From assembly GCA_964640855.1 (NCBI GenBank), contig CAZXIX010000005.1, forward strand, positions 1-64,000: 64,000 nt of DNA. The letters are read 5' to 3'. Origin of the DNA: JAJDFU01 sp964640855. Its GTDB lineage: Bacteria > Bacteroidota > Bacteroidia > Chitinophagales > Saprospiraceae. A program made the translations under genes and the position numbers. Numbering within the stretch: the first letter of the stretch is position 1; each line of letters opens with the position of its first letter. Shown piece by piece: positions 54,501 through 61,577 of this stretch. The notes below the pieces were generated by a model. The model made no database searches and had not been told where the DNA came from. It saw only the letters and a program-made list of their open reading frames with translations.

Positions 54501-54713
54501 GACGGTACCGGGTAGAATGTCCTGGAAGGAAATGAAGGTGATTAGATCCTCTCCTCCATTGGGGTTTCCGGTACAGGGGCTTGAATTGGTAGATACCGAG
54601 ATCACCCAAATATCACCCGGATTGAGCTGTGTGCCCTGGCCGAGCAGGGGTTGGGCACCCAGGATAAAGAGCGGCAGCCAAAGGAAAAGGTATGTCGGGT
54701 ATCGGGTGGTCAT
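51582..54713 (-). CDS. T9SS type B sorting protein with SprB-like repeat (gliding-motility-associated C-terminus)
   Basis: A 1,043-residue surface protein from the ATG at 54713 (MTTRYPTYLFLWLPLFILG); an ATG 13 codons earlier would precede the signal peptide with an odd extension. Residues 30-260 resemble a lamin-tail-like exported domain (LITFISFQDILPGTVIDFTD). The middle holds Ig-like modules. Near residue 740 is a SprB-type repeat (VSCAGGDNGSISINISGGTPPYRVDW ... GLMEGTYAVTVTDDSGC). The C-terminal 90 residues are the type B sorting domain (YVPSAFSPNADGANDRFLPF ... VYDRWGERVFQ ... GIYIYVVEI). Likely a surface adhesin. It is preceded by 260 bases of intergenic DNA after the PhoX-like gene. Confidence 0.85.
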   Translation of the reverse strand: MTTRYPTYLFLWLPLFILGAQPLLGQGTQLNPGDIWVISVSTNSSPCTGNPNGGEDLITFISFQDILPGTVIDFTDNGWERDNPGLWGNTEGFVRMVRTGGVIPAGTPIRIQLPTQIGGGYAATLPDADWNIFELSAGNPFPANLNGTTGDQIYFLQGGNFVEGTVNNHDADYIGGTILSAFNIKSEWLPGQNTPEDSGQHPDLNNCNRLRSPGPIWTHVAYFGDLGPATQLQWSQRLREPSNWSLVPDCAAVPNYSDFEILPSGIDLTCSNCSGCPPFLAQLFFELPQTGIYSATYTNGVDTFTNSGLVDGSFQPIPLDTTTTFTLLQVATAGCPVQSDLGTPVTFTVGPPALPFNSLTIDTCILFPAAFNLLSLEDTLTGGEFLPVAWYEDDQLTQLVANPGAFPLAVYDTLYASVGNPGCPAPPVSVFLNANAQPVVNPVTLSFCTLPGDPTVVDLDSVVNNISPGLEGQLTLFNTGDVGGTPLPNPFSFTGPSFEGEVIAVSDSGCTAGPDTITFQSIPAPDPNDFSLSINSSNLGCAPVDLRLDLDAPAPDLYQFAISINDSLVIQQVFAPATISLALNESADLALISVTTTNGCSASYLPDPDTLTVDVLPGVFLGPNQNLVSCENNPVDLSNGVQLLPPVDTSTQIRFHSAFPPTPANELASPIVQIDRDSQFYAVGVNSSGCADTLVLPVTLDANPIQLDLDPLDVFNGFTVSCAGGDNGSISINISGGTPPYRVDWNNGDTTQTITGLMEGTYAVTVTDDSGCSRVDSVEALAPAPIGAVYVIPAQACDPNSGTDLLLDSLSGGVGPFSWSLNGVSFASVGPIPFPLVAIPPGQQQIFLRDDNGCERIDTIEVPDPGNELILEVPDEFTIFNGESVSIEPQVNFSPVAVSWTPADGISDPTSLNVTASPTTTTTYTLGVQSQEGCILSREVLIRVVQPRRVYVPSAFSPNADGANDRFLPFTEEGNSVLRFEVYDRWGERVFQVENLPQLDASQGWDGTFRGKPMPPGIYIYVVEIQYPDDSTELRRGEVTLMR

Positions 54714-54852
54714 TCGGATTATGCTTGTCCGGTTCAATGGGTAATTTGCCATGGCAAAGTAATAGCTTTCCTATCGGATAAAAACGCCAAACCTGTTTGG
54801 GTCCTATATACATCAAACTTGAATTCGGTAAAAATATTTCAGAGAAAAAACC

Positions 54853-54860
54853 TATCTTTG
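54853..54860 (+). promoter_or_regulatory. -7 promoter box (TATCTTTG) for the DUF177-rpmF operon
   Basis: An exact TAnnTTTG match about 100 bases before the DUF177 start at 54963, in an A-rich stretch. The nearest TTG upstream is 31 bases away, so the -33 element is uncertain. Confidence 0.5.
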
Positions 54861-54962
54861 CATCCGCTTTTGCAAAAGGCAGAAGAAGGAGAGGGTTGGT
54901 CCGAAGCGCTTAAAAATGCATCTTTGCGTTGACCCTCTCCTGGAACAAAAAGACCGATTGAA

Positions 54963-55496
54963 ATGGATCCCTTAGTGCAATACCGTCTCCCCTTAAAAGG
55001 AATGGGTGAAGGAGTCCATCATTTTTCTTTTCATGTGAAACGGGATTTTTTCTCGCAGTTTGCGGACTCCCCGGTGAATGATGGCGACATTGAATTGGAT
55101 TTGGAAGTGGACAAGCGGCCGGGATTGTACGATCTGGCATTCGCTTTTCGGGGTACGATAGCCACCGAATGTGATCGCTGCCTGTCGGATATTGATCTTC
55201 CCATCTCGGGTGAACAAAGGTTGTTGGTCAAATTGGCCGAAGAAGAAAGGAATGAGGAAGCTGATGTGATCTACATCCATCCCGAAGATCCTTTTCTGAA
55301 CGTTGCCCGGTTCGTATACGAGTTCATCGTTCTGGCCATACCCATGATCAAGGCTTACGATTGTGAGGACGAACAACCCAGAAGGTGCAATGAACCCATG
55401 CTGGCTTTTCTGGAGGCCCAGTCGGAAAATGACGGAACGGAAGAATCGAATCCCCTTTGGGATGAATTGAAAAAATTGAACATTAATCAGGATTGA
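54963..55496 (+). CDS. DUF177 (YceD-like) protein
   Basis: A 177-residue protein of the DUF177/YceD family, usually encoded just before rpmF and implicated in 23S rRNA metabolism in plants and bacteria. It shows the family's CDRCLSDIDLPISGEQRLLVKL near residue 75, DVIYIHPEDPFLNVARFVYEFIVLAIPM and the second Cys pair in YDCEDEQPRRCNE. It precedes rpmF by 41 bases, the standard gene order. No membrane segment or signal peptide. Confidence 0.88.
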   Translation: MDPLVQYRLPLKGMGEGVHHFSFHVKRDFFSQFADSPVNDGDIELDLEVDKRPGLYDLAFAFRGTIATECDRCLSDIDLPISGEQRLLVKLAEEERNEEADVIYIHPEDPFLNVARFVYEFIVLAIPMIKAYDCEDEQPRRCNEPMLAFLEAQSENDGTEESNPLWDELKKLNINQD

Positions 55497-55537
55497 AAAA
55501 GGAAAATCCCTTTTTTCACGGCAAATAGAAGCGAGTT

Positions 55538-55735
55538 ATGGCACATCCTAAGAGTAGAATTTCGAAGCAGCGGAAAAGGAAGCGCAGAACACATAAGAAA
55601 ATTGTAGCTCCTCAGGTAGCTACTTGCCCGACAACCGGAGAAAAGCACCTCCGGCACCGCGCATATTCCGATGCGGAAGGCAATTTGTACTACCGGGGAA
55701 AAATGTTGGTCAAGGCGGATACGGAGGAAATCTGA
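55538..55735 (+). CDS. rpmF: 50S ribosomal protein L32
   Basis: A 65-residue ribosomal protein L32: MAHPKSRISKQRKRKRRTHK at the N-terminus, then APQVATCPTTGEKHLRHRAY, the Bacteroidota form in which the usual zinc Cys pairs are mostly lost. It is the second gene of the DUF177-rpmF operon and is followed by a terminator. Confidence 0.95.
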   Translation: MAHPKSRISKQRKRKRRTHKKIVAPQVATCPTTGEKHLRHRAYSDAEGNLYYRGKMLVKADTEEI

Positions 55736-55766
55736 TTTCCCTCTCTGCCTGATTGAAAGCATAGAA

Positions 55767-55804
55767 AAAAGCTCCCATCCCGCAGATGAGGAGCTTTTCC
55801 CGTT
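55767..55804 (+). terminator. Rho-independent terminator after rpmF
   Basis: AAAAGCTCC pairs with GGAGCTTTT (55767-55775 and 55790-55798) around a 14-base loop. Because the stem ends in A/T runs it may work in both directions. It lies 32 bases after the rpmF stop codon. Confidence 0.7.
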
Positions 55805-55828
55805 TCATCTGGAACCAAAGCCATATTT

Positions 55829-56212
55829 ATGAAGAAAATCATCGAAACCAAGCTAGCACCCGCACCCGTGGGCCCCTACAACCAGGCCGTCATACATAAC
55901 GATACTCTTTATGTATCCGGACAAATCGCCCTGGATCCGGCCACAGGTCAAATGGTCCAGGATGATATTGAGACCGAAACCCGCCAGGTAATGAATAACC
56001 TGGGGGCGATCCTGAAAGAAGCCGGACTCGGGTTTGCCGATGTATTGAAATGTTCCGTATTCGTTCGGGATATGGACATGTATAGCCGGATCAATGCGGT
56101 TTATGCGGAATTTTTCGAGGAAGCCACCGCACCTGCCCGGGAGTTGGTGCAAGTTGTCCGCTTACCCAAAGACGGCAACGTGGAGATCTCTCTGATCGCT
56201 ATGTTCGATTAA
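55829..56212 (+). CDS. ridA: RidA-family enamine/imine deaminase
   Basis: A 127-residue RidA (YjgF/YER057c/UK114) protein, which hydrolyses reactive enamines and imines released by PLP enzymes. It shows the family's APVGPYNQAVIHNDTLYVSGQIALDPATGQMV near residue 12, DVLKCSVFVRDMDMYSRINAVYAEFF and the Arg in PARELVQVVRLPKDGNVEISLIA. Full length and cytoplasmic. It stands alone between rpmF and trpS. Confidence 0.93.
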   Translation: MKKIIETKLAPAPVGPYNQAVIHNDTLYVSGQIALDPATGQMVQDDIETETRQVMNNLGAILKEAGLGFADVLKCSVFVRDMDMYSRINAVYAEFFEEATAPARELVQVVRLPKDGNVEISLIAMFD

Positions 56213-56341
56213 GCCGGCAGTTAACCGTTTGAGGGTTATGTGGCTTTCCATAAGGCGGTCTCTTGAGCCATAAAATAGAACCTCTCCCTGGATTTCCTTC
56301 CCCAATTGTTAAACCACGAATCGCCTAAACTTTTCGGGCAG

Positions 56342-57358
56342 ATGGAGAATCGAAAACGAGTTTTATCCTTGATCCAGCCCACGGGGCACATGCATTTCGG
56401 CAATTATTTCGGTGCCGTAAAAAACTGGGTGGGCCTGCAGGAAAAGTACGATTGTTATTATGGTGTGGCGGACTACCACGCCATGACCATGCCTTATCAG
56501 CCCAAAAAGCTTCGGGAAAGCACCTGGGAGCTGGTTTTCAATCTCCTGGCTACCGGCGTAAAAGCCGAAAACCTCTTCGTCCAATCCCTGATTCCCGAGC
56601 ACGTGGAATTGGCTTGGATCTTCAACTGCTTCGCTTCCTACGGCATGCTGACCCGGATGACCCAATTCAAGGATAAGAGCCAGCAATCGAAAGAAAAAGG
56701 AGGAGAAGGCTTTATTTCCGTGGGGCTGTTCGATTATCCCGTTTTGCAGGCTGCCGACATCCTGATCTACCGGGCCGACTACGTTCCCATCGGCAAGGAT
56801 CAGGACCAGCATCTGGAGCTTTCGCGGGATATAGCCCAGCGATTCAACAACCAGGTGGGGAAAGAATACTTTGTGCTGCCGGAAGCGCTTTACACGGAGG
56901 TGCCCAAGGTATTGTCTACCGCTGATCCCGACCGGAAGATGAGCAAGAGCGCGGGGGAAAAACACTACATCAACGTTTTTGCCGACGACGGCCGCATCCG
57001 GAAGCAGATCCGTTCCGCCGTCACCGACACCGGCCAACCGGCCGAGAACGGCGAAATGAGTCCGGGGGTGGCCAATCTGTTTGGCCTGCTTCGGGCTTCG
57101 GGGCAGCAAGAAGCCCATGACAGTCTGATGGCCGATTACCAGGCCGGCAGCCTGAAATACGTAGAGCTCAAGGAGTCCGTTGCCGAAGGGCTCATTGCCG
57201 TCAGCCAACCCATTCGGGAGCGCAAAGCCGAGATCCTGGCCGATAAGAAAGAGTTTCGCAACCAGATCAAAGCCTCTTCGGTAGAAATCCGCAAACGCGC
57301 CCAGGAAACATTGCGGGAGGTGAAGGAACTGGCAGGATTGCTGAATGTTAAGTTTTGA
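56342..57358 (+). CDS. trpS: Tryptophanyl-tRNA synthetase
   Basis: A 338-residue class I aminoacyl-tRNA synthetase that charges tRNA-Trp. It shows SLIQPTGHMHFGNYFGAVKNW near the N-terminus (HIGH-like), PVLQAADILIYRADYVPIGKDQDQHLELSRDIA and the KMSKS loop DPDRKMSKSAGEKHY near 200. The ATG at 56342 (MENRKRVLSLIQPTG) was chosen; the frame opens at a TTG 12 codons earlier, outside the conserved sequence. Confidence 0.95.
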   Translation: MENRKRVLSLIQPTGHMHFGNYFGAVKNWVGLQEKYDCYYGVADYHAMTMPYQPKKLRESTWELVFNLLATGVKAENLFVQSLIPEHVELAWIFNCFASYGMLTRMTQFKDKSQQSKEKGGEGFISVGLFDYPVLQAADILIYRADYVPIGKDQDQHLELSRDIAQRFNNQVGKEYFVLPEALYTEVPKVLSTADPDRKMSKSAGEKHYINVFADDGRIRKQIRSAVTDTGQPAENGEMSPGVANLFGLLRASGQQEAHDSLMADYQAGSLKYVELKESVAEGLIAVSQPIRERKAEILADKKEFRNQIKASSVEIRKRAQETLREVKELAGLLNVKF

Positions 57359-57413
57359 ATTTTTAGTGCCTAATGCCCAGTGTACCTTATTAAAAATTTA
57401 GCCTTCAGAATCC

Positions 57414-58034
57414 ATGAAGATCATCTGCATCGGCCGCAACTACATCGAACACGCCAAAGAGCTTGACAATCCCGTTCCGGAAAAGCCGGTGGTCTTCATG
57501 AAGCCGCCCTCCGCTTTGCTGGTCAACAACAAGCCTTTCTATTACCCGGAATTCACCCGGGATCTGCATTATGAAGTAGAGGTCGTGATCAAGATTGGAA
57601 AGAACGGCCGGCACATCCAACCGGAATTCGCCCCGGATTATGTGCAGGAAATAGGGCTGGGCATCGACTTTACGGCCCGGGACCTGCAGGCCGAATGCAA
57701 ACAGAAAGGATATCCCTGGGAGATTGCCAAAGGATTCGACGGGGCAGCCGTTATCAGTTCCTTCGTTCCGGTCAGTGAGGTCAATCGCGAGGCCATCGAG
57801 TTCGAACTTCGGAAAAACGGAACGACCGTCCAGCACGGCAATACAAAGGATCTCATTTTCTCTTTCGCGGATATTCTGGTGTATGTGTCTCAATTTTTCA
57901 AACTGCAAATGGGCGACCTGATCTATACGGGCACCCCCGAAGGCGTGGGACCAGTGGATATCGGCGACCGCCTGCAAGGCTTCCTCCACACCCGCACCGA
58001 GGTGAAGGAAATGTTCGACCTTGAAGTAAGGTAA
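57414..58034 (+). CDS. FAH-family hydrolase/isomerase
   Basis: A 206-residue fumarylacetoacetate hydrolase-like protein (2-hydroxyhepta-2,4-diene-1,7-dioate isomerase or acylpyruvase type). It shows IICIGRNYIEHAKELDNPVPEKPVVFMKP at the N-terminus, metal-ligand Glu residues in HYEVEVVIKIGK, GIDFTARDLQAECKQKGYPW, and the closing GDLIYTGTPEGVGPV. The short length fits the single-domain subfamily. The substrate cannot be decided; many members act as oxaloacetate tautomerases or acylpyruvate hydrolases. No catabolic operon surrounds it. Confidence 0.88.
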   Translation: MKIICIGRNYIEHAKELDNPVPEKPVVFMKPPSALLVNNKPFYYPEFTRDLHYEVEVVIKIGKNGRHIQPEFAPDYVQEIGLGIDFTARDLQAECKQKGYPWEIAKGFDGAAVISSFVPVSEVNREAIEFELRKNGTTVQHGNTKDLIFSFADILVYVSQFFKLQMGDLIYTGTPEGVGPVDIGDRLQGFLHTRTEVKEMFDLEVR

Positions 58035-58119
58035 CAGGTGCTAAGCAGCCGCTGACGCGTCGTTTGCGAGTAGCTGTCAGGCCCTTTGAGGGGCTTGTGA
58101 GGCGGTTCTATTGGATCCC

Positions 58120-58207
58120 AAAGCAACTTGCCGGCTACTTGCACACCACTTGAAAACGACTTGTTTACTACTTGCCAACTGCTTGTCCACCCTTTGCACA
58201 CTACTTG
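58120..58207 (+). repeat. Eight degenerate 11-bp tandem repeats ending in ACTTG
   Basis: Eight consecutive 11-base units with the form NNNNNN-ACTTG: for example AAAGCAACTTG, CCGGCTACTTG, CACACCACTTG, AAAACGACTTG, TTTACTACTTG and CACACTACTTG. Two units vary at the core (ACTGCTTG and CCCTTTG). The first six bases vary freely. The period is one helical turn, so the ACTTG cores lie on one face of the DNA. Confidence 0.9.
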
Positions 58208-58318
58208 CCATCGCGATCGAGCCCCTGCCGACAAGCGTCTACTTTGCCAATTGGATCGGGCTAAGCTGTCTCATTGTTGAAAATAAAAGCTTGAAATTCA
58301 CGAATAAGCTGCTTTTTC

Positions 58319-58326
58319 TATTTTTG
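58319..58326 (+). promoter_or_regulatory. -7 promoter box (TATTTTTG) for metK
   Basis: An exact TAnnTTTG match 88 bases before the metK ATG at 58414. A TTG is present 25 bases upstream, longer than standard spacing. No SAM riboswitch was recognised in the leader. Confidence 0.4.
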
Positions 58327-58413
58327 CCCTGCTGAATGGATTGGAGGCGTTCTGGATTACAAGGCAAGCTCTCCAAGTACCAATTATCAAATATTAATCA
58401 TTGTTGTATTACC

Positions 58414-59667
58414 ATGGCATATCTGTTTACTTCCGAATCCGTCTCCGAAGGACACCCCGACAAAATTGCAGACCAGATCTCCGATGCTCTGCTCGACCAC
58501 TTCATTGCTTTTGATCCCTCCTCCAAGGTGGCCTGCGAGACCCTGGTAACCACCGGACAGGTTGTACTGGCCGGTGAGGTCAAGACCAAAGTTTACCTGG
58601 ATGTTCAGAAAATTGCCCGGGATGTCATCCGGCGCATCGGCTACAACCGGTCTGAATATATGTTTGACGCCGACTCCTGCGGCATCCTGTCTGCTATCCA
58701 TGAGCAATCTCCCGACATCAACCAGGGAGTAGAGCGCAAAGATCCCGAAGAGCAAGGAGCCGGCGACCAGGGTATGATGTTTGGTTATGCCTGCAACGAG
58801 ACCGAAAGCTACATGCCCCTTCCCCTGGCCATCAGCCACCAGATCCTGATCGAGCTGGCCCGGATCCGCAAGGAGGGCAAAGAAATGACCTATCTCCGCC
58901 CGGATGCCAAGGCACAGGTAACCATTGAATACTCGGACGATCACAAACCTCAGCGGATCGACACCATTGTTGTCTCCACTCAGCACGATGATTTTGACGA
59001 GGATGAAAAGATGCTGGCGAAGATCAAGAAGGATGTGATCGATATCGTCATCCCCCGTATCAAAACACAAATGAAGCCCGAACTGCAGCATCTGTTCAAC
59101 GACCAGATCACTTACCACGTCAATCCGACGGGCAAGTTCGTGATCGGTGGCCCCCACGGAGATACGGGCCTCACCGGACGTAAGATCATCGTTGACACCT
59201 ATGGCGGACGCGGTGCGCACGGCGGCGGAGCTTTCTCGGGAAAAGACCCCTCCAAGGTAGACCGCTCGGCAGCTTATGCCACCCGCCACATCGCCAAGAA
59301 CCTGGTTGCAGCCGGCGTTTGCGACGAGGTGCTGGTGCAGGTTTCTTATGCCATCGGCGTAGCCAACCCCACCAATATCTACCTCAATACCTACGGCACC
59401 TCCCACGTAGATCTCACGGACGACCAGATCGCCGCCAAGGTGAGAGAGATCTTCGACATGCGCCCCTACTCCATCGAGAAGCGCCTGAAGCTGCGCAACC
59501 CGATCTATTCGGAGACGGCTGCCTACGGGCACATGGGCCGCGACTCTGAGATCAAGAAAGTAACGATGACCAACGGCGACGGCAGCGTCCACGAATTCGA
59601 GGTGGAAACCTTTACCTGGGAGAAACTGGACTATGTGGATAAGGTAAAAGAGGCGTTTGAATTGTAG
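58414..59667 (+). CDS. metK: S-adenosylmethionine synthetase
   Basis: A 417-residue enzyme that makes S-adenosylmethionine from methionine and ATP. It shows FTSESVSEGHPDKIADQISDALLD at the N-terminus, GAGDQGMMFGYA near 122, GGPHGDTGLTGRKIIVDTYGG and GGGAFSGKDPSKVDRSAAY near 265, with the expected Lys and Asp residues. The ATG at 58414 was chosen; the frame extends 26 codons upstream without conserved sequence. Codons are those of a highly expressed gene, and a terminator follows. Confidence 0.97.
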   Translation: MAYLFTSESVSEGHPDKIADQISDALLDHFIAFDPSSKVACETLVTTGQVVLAGEVKTKVYLDVQKIARDVIRRIGYNRSEYMFDADSCGILSAIHEQSPDINQGVERKDPEEQGAGDQGMMFGYACNETESYMPLPLAISHQILIELARIRKEGKEMTYLRPDAKAQVTIEYSDDHKPQRIDTIVVSTQHDDFDEDEKMLAKIKKDVIDIVIPRIKTQMKPELQHLFNDQITYHVNPTGKFVIGGPHGDTGLTGRKIIVDTYGGRGAHGGGAFSGKDPSKVDRSAAYATRHIAKNLVAAGVCDEVLVQVSYAIGVANPTNIYLNTYGTSHVDLTDDQIAAKVREIFDMRPYSIEKRLKLRNPIYSETAAYGHMGRDSEIKKVTMTNGDGSVHEFEVETFTWEKLDYVDKVKEAFEL

Positions 59668-59694
59668 AAACCGAAGTTTTTTGATAGAAGATTT

Positions 59695-59735
59695 AAGCGG
59701 GATTATCTGTCATAAGGTGGTCCCGCTTCGTTTTT
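59695..59735 (+). terminator. Rho-independent terminator after metK
   Basis: AAGCGGGA pairs with TCCCGCTT (59695-59702 and 59721-59728) around an 18-base loop, then CG and five T. It lies 27 bases after the metK stop codon. Confidence 0.75.
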
Positions 59736-59812
59736 CCGGGACCCTGAACTCTGCTTAACGTAGTTTTGGAATGAGGGCCCTCTATTTTGGACTTATACCG
59801 CAGAAGGGGTTT

Positions 59813-59923
59813 CGGTGGATAAATCCATCGGTTCTTAGACGGATCGGTTGCTCCTGTCCTGACCGAGGCACGAGCGTCAGGGTTAGCTACCGGGTTTGAA
59901 GAAGTCGGCGGATAAATCCGCCG
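59813..59923. repeat. Two REP-like palindromes centred on GGATAAATCC
   Basis: CGGTGGAT-AA-ATCCATCG at 59813-59830 (one mismatch) and CGGCGGAT-AA-ATCCGCCG at 59906-59923 (perfect). Between them lies the inverted repeat CCTGAC...GTCAGG, a variant of which occurs again at 61497-61518. The same short elements bracket the Uma2 region. Confidence 0.75.
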
Positions 59924-59999
59924 GTCCTATTCGGTGACTGGAAGTCGCCGGTCCATGTTTCCAACAATTTGTGTAAATTGAAAAGCTAAACCAGATACC

Positions 60000-60617
60000 A
60001 TGCCTGACTTCACCGACCTCCAACCGATCACCGGACGCCTCGAATTCCCCAGCGATATGACTGCGGAGGAATTTGAGGCCTACTGCGCTGCCTACAACCA
60101 TACCGGTATTCGTATGGAGCGAAATCCCGATGGGAGCATTGTGATGGAGCCGCCTGTGAATTACGACTCATCATTCTTTGAGACTGAGGTTATCGGGATC
60201 CTTAGAGCATGGAATCTGGAGCAAAGGCAGGTTGAAGGAATGGTTACCGGATCGACAGCAGGTTTTGTACTGAATAATGGTGCCATACGTTCTCCCGATG
60301 CCTCCTGGATTTCCGTGCAAAGGTTGAATGAGGTCGCCAAAAAAGATCTAAAAAAATTCTTGCCTAAGTGCCCGGAATTTATCGCAGAGGTTCGCTCCGG
60401 TTCTGACAGCTTGCAAAAAATGAAAGCCAAAATGCAGGAATGGATCGAGAATGGAGCTTTACTCGCCTGGCTGATCGATCCCACGCAGGAAAAAGCCTGG
60501 ATTTATCGAGCGGATGGATCGGTTGAAACAGTGCCGGATTTTGAGACTCCGTTACTTGGAGAAGAAGTGCTGCCGGGATTTGTGTTTGATCTGAAGCTGC
60601 TGCGATTCCCCTTTTAA
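60000..60617 (+). CDS. Uma2-family putative restriction endonuclease, copy 1
   Basis: A 205-residue Uma2/DUF820 protein with the PD-(D/E)xK nuclease-like fold. It shows MTAEEFEAYCAAYNHTGIRMERNPDGSIVM, IRSPDASW (candidate metal-binding Asp), CPEFIAEVRSGSDSLQKMKAKMQEWIENGALLAWLIDP with the Glu-x-Arg/Lys pair, and AWIYRADGSVETV. The family is widely amplified in Cyanobacteria and some Bacteroidota, but its physiological role is not settled. It is the first copy of a tandem pair; the first and last parts are nearly identical to copy 2. Confidence 0.85.
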   Translation: MPDFTDLQPITGRLEFPSDMTAEEFEAYCAAYNHTGIRMERNPDGSIVMEPPVNYDSSFFETEVIGILRAWNLEQRQVEGMVTGSTAGFVLNNGAIRSPDASWISVQRLNEVAKKDLKKFLPKCPEFIAEVRSGSDSLQKMKAKMQEWIENGALLAWLIDPTQEKAWIYRADGSVETVPDFETPLLGEEVLPGFVFDLKLLRFPF

Positions 60618-60750
60618 ATGAAGGAATTATTTGAGACGATCCCTGTGTAAGGGAATACCTTCGGATCTATCCTTGATCCATCCTCGATCTGCCAGTCGCC
60701 GGTCCATGTTTCCAACAATTTGTGTAAATTGTAAAGCGAAAGCAGATACC

Positions 60751-61368
60751 ATGCCTGACTTCACCAACCTCCAACCCATTACCGGACGCATCGAATTCCC
60801 CAGCGATATGACTGCGGAGGAATTCTACGCCTACTGTGCTGCCTACAACCATACCGGTATTCGTATGGAGCGAAATCCCGATGGGAGCATTGTGATGGAG
60901 CCGCCTGCTGGCTATGAGTCCGATTACTACGAACTGGAATTAGGTTTTGCCTTAAAAGTTTGGAATCGAAGTCAGACTGAATTAGAAGGCTATGTTTCTG
61001 GATCTAATGCAGGCTTTGTGTTACCCAATGGTTCGATTCGCTCTCCAGATGCCGCTTGGACTTCCAAGGAGAAGTTGAAAACCTTTTCAGTCGAAGACCT
61101 GAAGAAGTTCTTACCCGCATGCCCCGAATTTGTCGCAGAGGTCCGATCCCCGTCTGATAATTTGATTACAATCCAATCCAAAATGCAGGAATGGATCGAG
61201 AATGGGGCTCTACTGGCCTGGCTGATCGATCCCACTCAAGAAAAAGCCTGGATTTATCGAGCAGATGGATCGGTTGAAACAGTGCCGGATTTTGAGACTC
61301 CGTTACTTGGAGAAGAAGTGCTGCCGGGATTTGTGTTTGATCTGAAGCTGCTGCGATTCCCCTTTTAA
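60751..61368 (+). CDS. Uma2-family putative restriction endonuclease, copy 2
   Basis: A 205-residue paralog of the preceding gene, from the ATG at 60751 (MPDFTNLQPITGRIEF), which corresponds exactly to the start of copy 1; the frame opens 40 codons earlier in repeat DNA. It keeps IRSPDAAWTS, CPEFVAEVRSPSDNL, KMQEWIENGALLAWLIDP and ends LPGFVFDLKLLRFPF. Residues 1-57 and 150-205 match copy 1 almost exactly, while residues 58-148 differ at most positions. This mosaic suggests gene conversion of the ends or selection for change in the core. Confidence 0.85.
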   Translation: MPDFTNLQPITGRIEFPSDMTAEEFYAYCAAYNHTGIRMERNPDGSIVMEPPAGYESDYYELELGFALKVWNRSQTELEGYVSGSNAGFVLPNGSIRSPDAAWTSKEKLKTFSVEDLKKFLPACPEFVAEVRSPSDNLITIQSKMQEWIENGALLAWLIDPTQEKAWIYRADGSVETVPDFETPLLGEEVLPGFVFDLKLLRFPF

Positions 61369-61577
61369 ATGAAGGAATGAATAATGAAATAATGAAGGAA
61401 TTATTTGAGATGATCCCTGCGTAAGGGAATACCTTCGGATCTATCCTTGACCCATCCTCGATCTGCAAGCTACCCGATACTTCCTTATTTCCTTGTCCTG
61501 ACGAAGCAAGCCTGTCAGCCTCTTCGATTCGAATGTTCGAGGGTTCCTCTGTTCTGTGGGACTGAAGGTTGCCGGCC

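Larger units (their letters stand above)
58035..58413. other. Intergenic region with an 11-bp tandem repeat and the metK leader
   Basis: 379 bases between the FAH-family gene and metK. It contains eight 11-bp repeats (58120-58207), an AT-rich stretch and the metK -7 box. The open frames here are products of the repeat and were not called. Confidence 0.6.
59668..59999. other. Intergenic region: metK terminator and palindromic repeats
   Basis: 332 bases between metK and the first Uma2 gene. It holds the metK terminator, two GGATAAATCC-centred palindromes and a CCTGAC...GTCAGG inverted repeat (59858-59881), then the start of the duplicated unit at 59943. No gene is present. Confidence 0.6.
59943..61467 (+). 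repeat. Tandem duplication of a Uma2-gene unit, period about 751 bp
   Basis: Copy 1 is 59943-60693, copy 2 begins at 60694. Shared parts: the leader from AGTCGCCGGTCCATGTTTCC through the first 60 codons, about the last 55 codons, and 75 bases after the stop codon (ATGAAGGAAT ... CATCCTCGATCTGC). The middle of the coding region is diverged. Copy 2 has a short extra stretch of ATGAA-like repeats after its stop codon. Confidence 0.88.
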
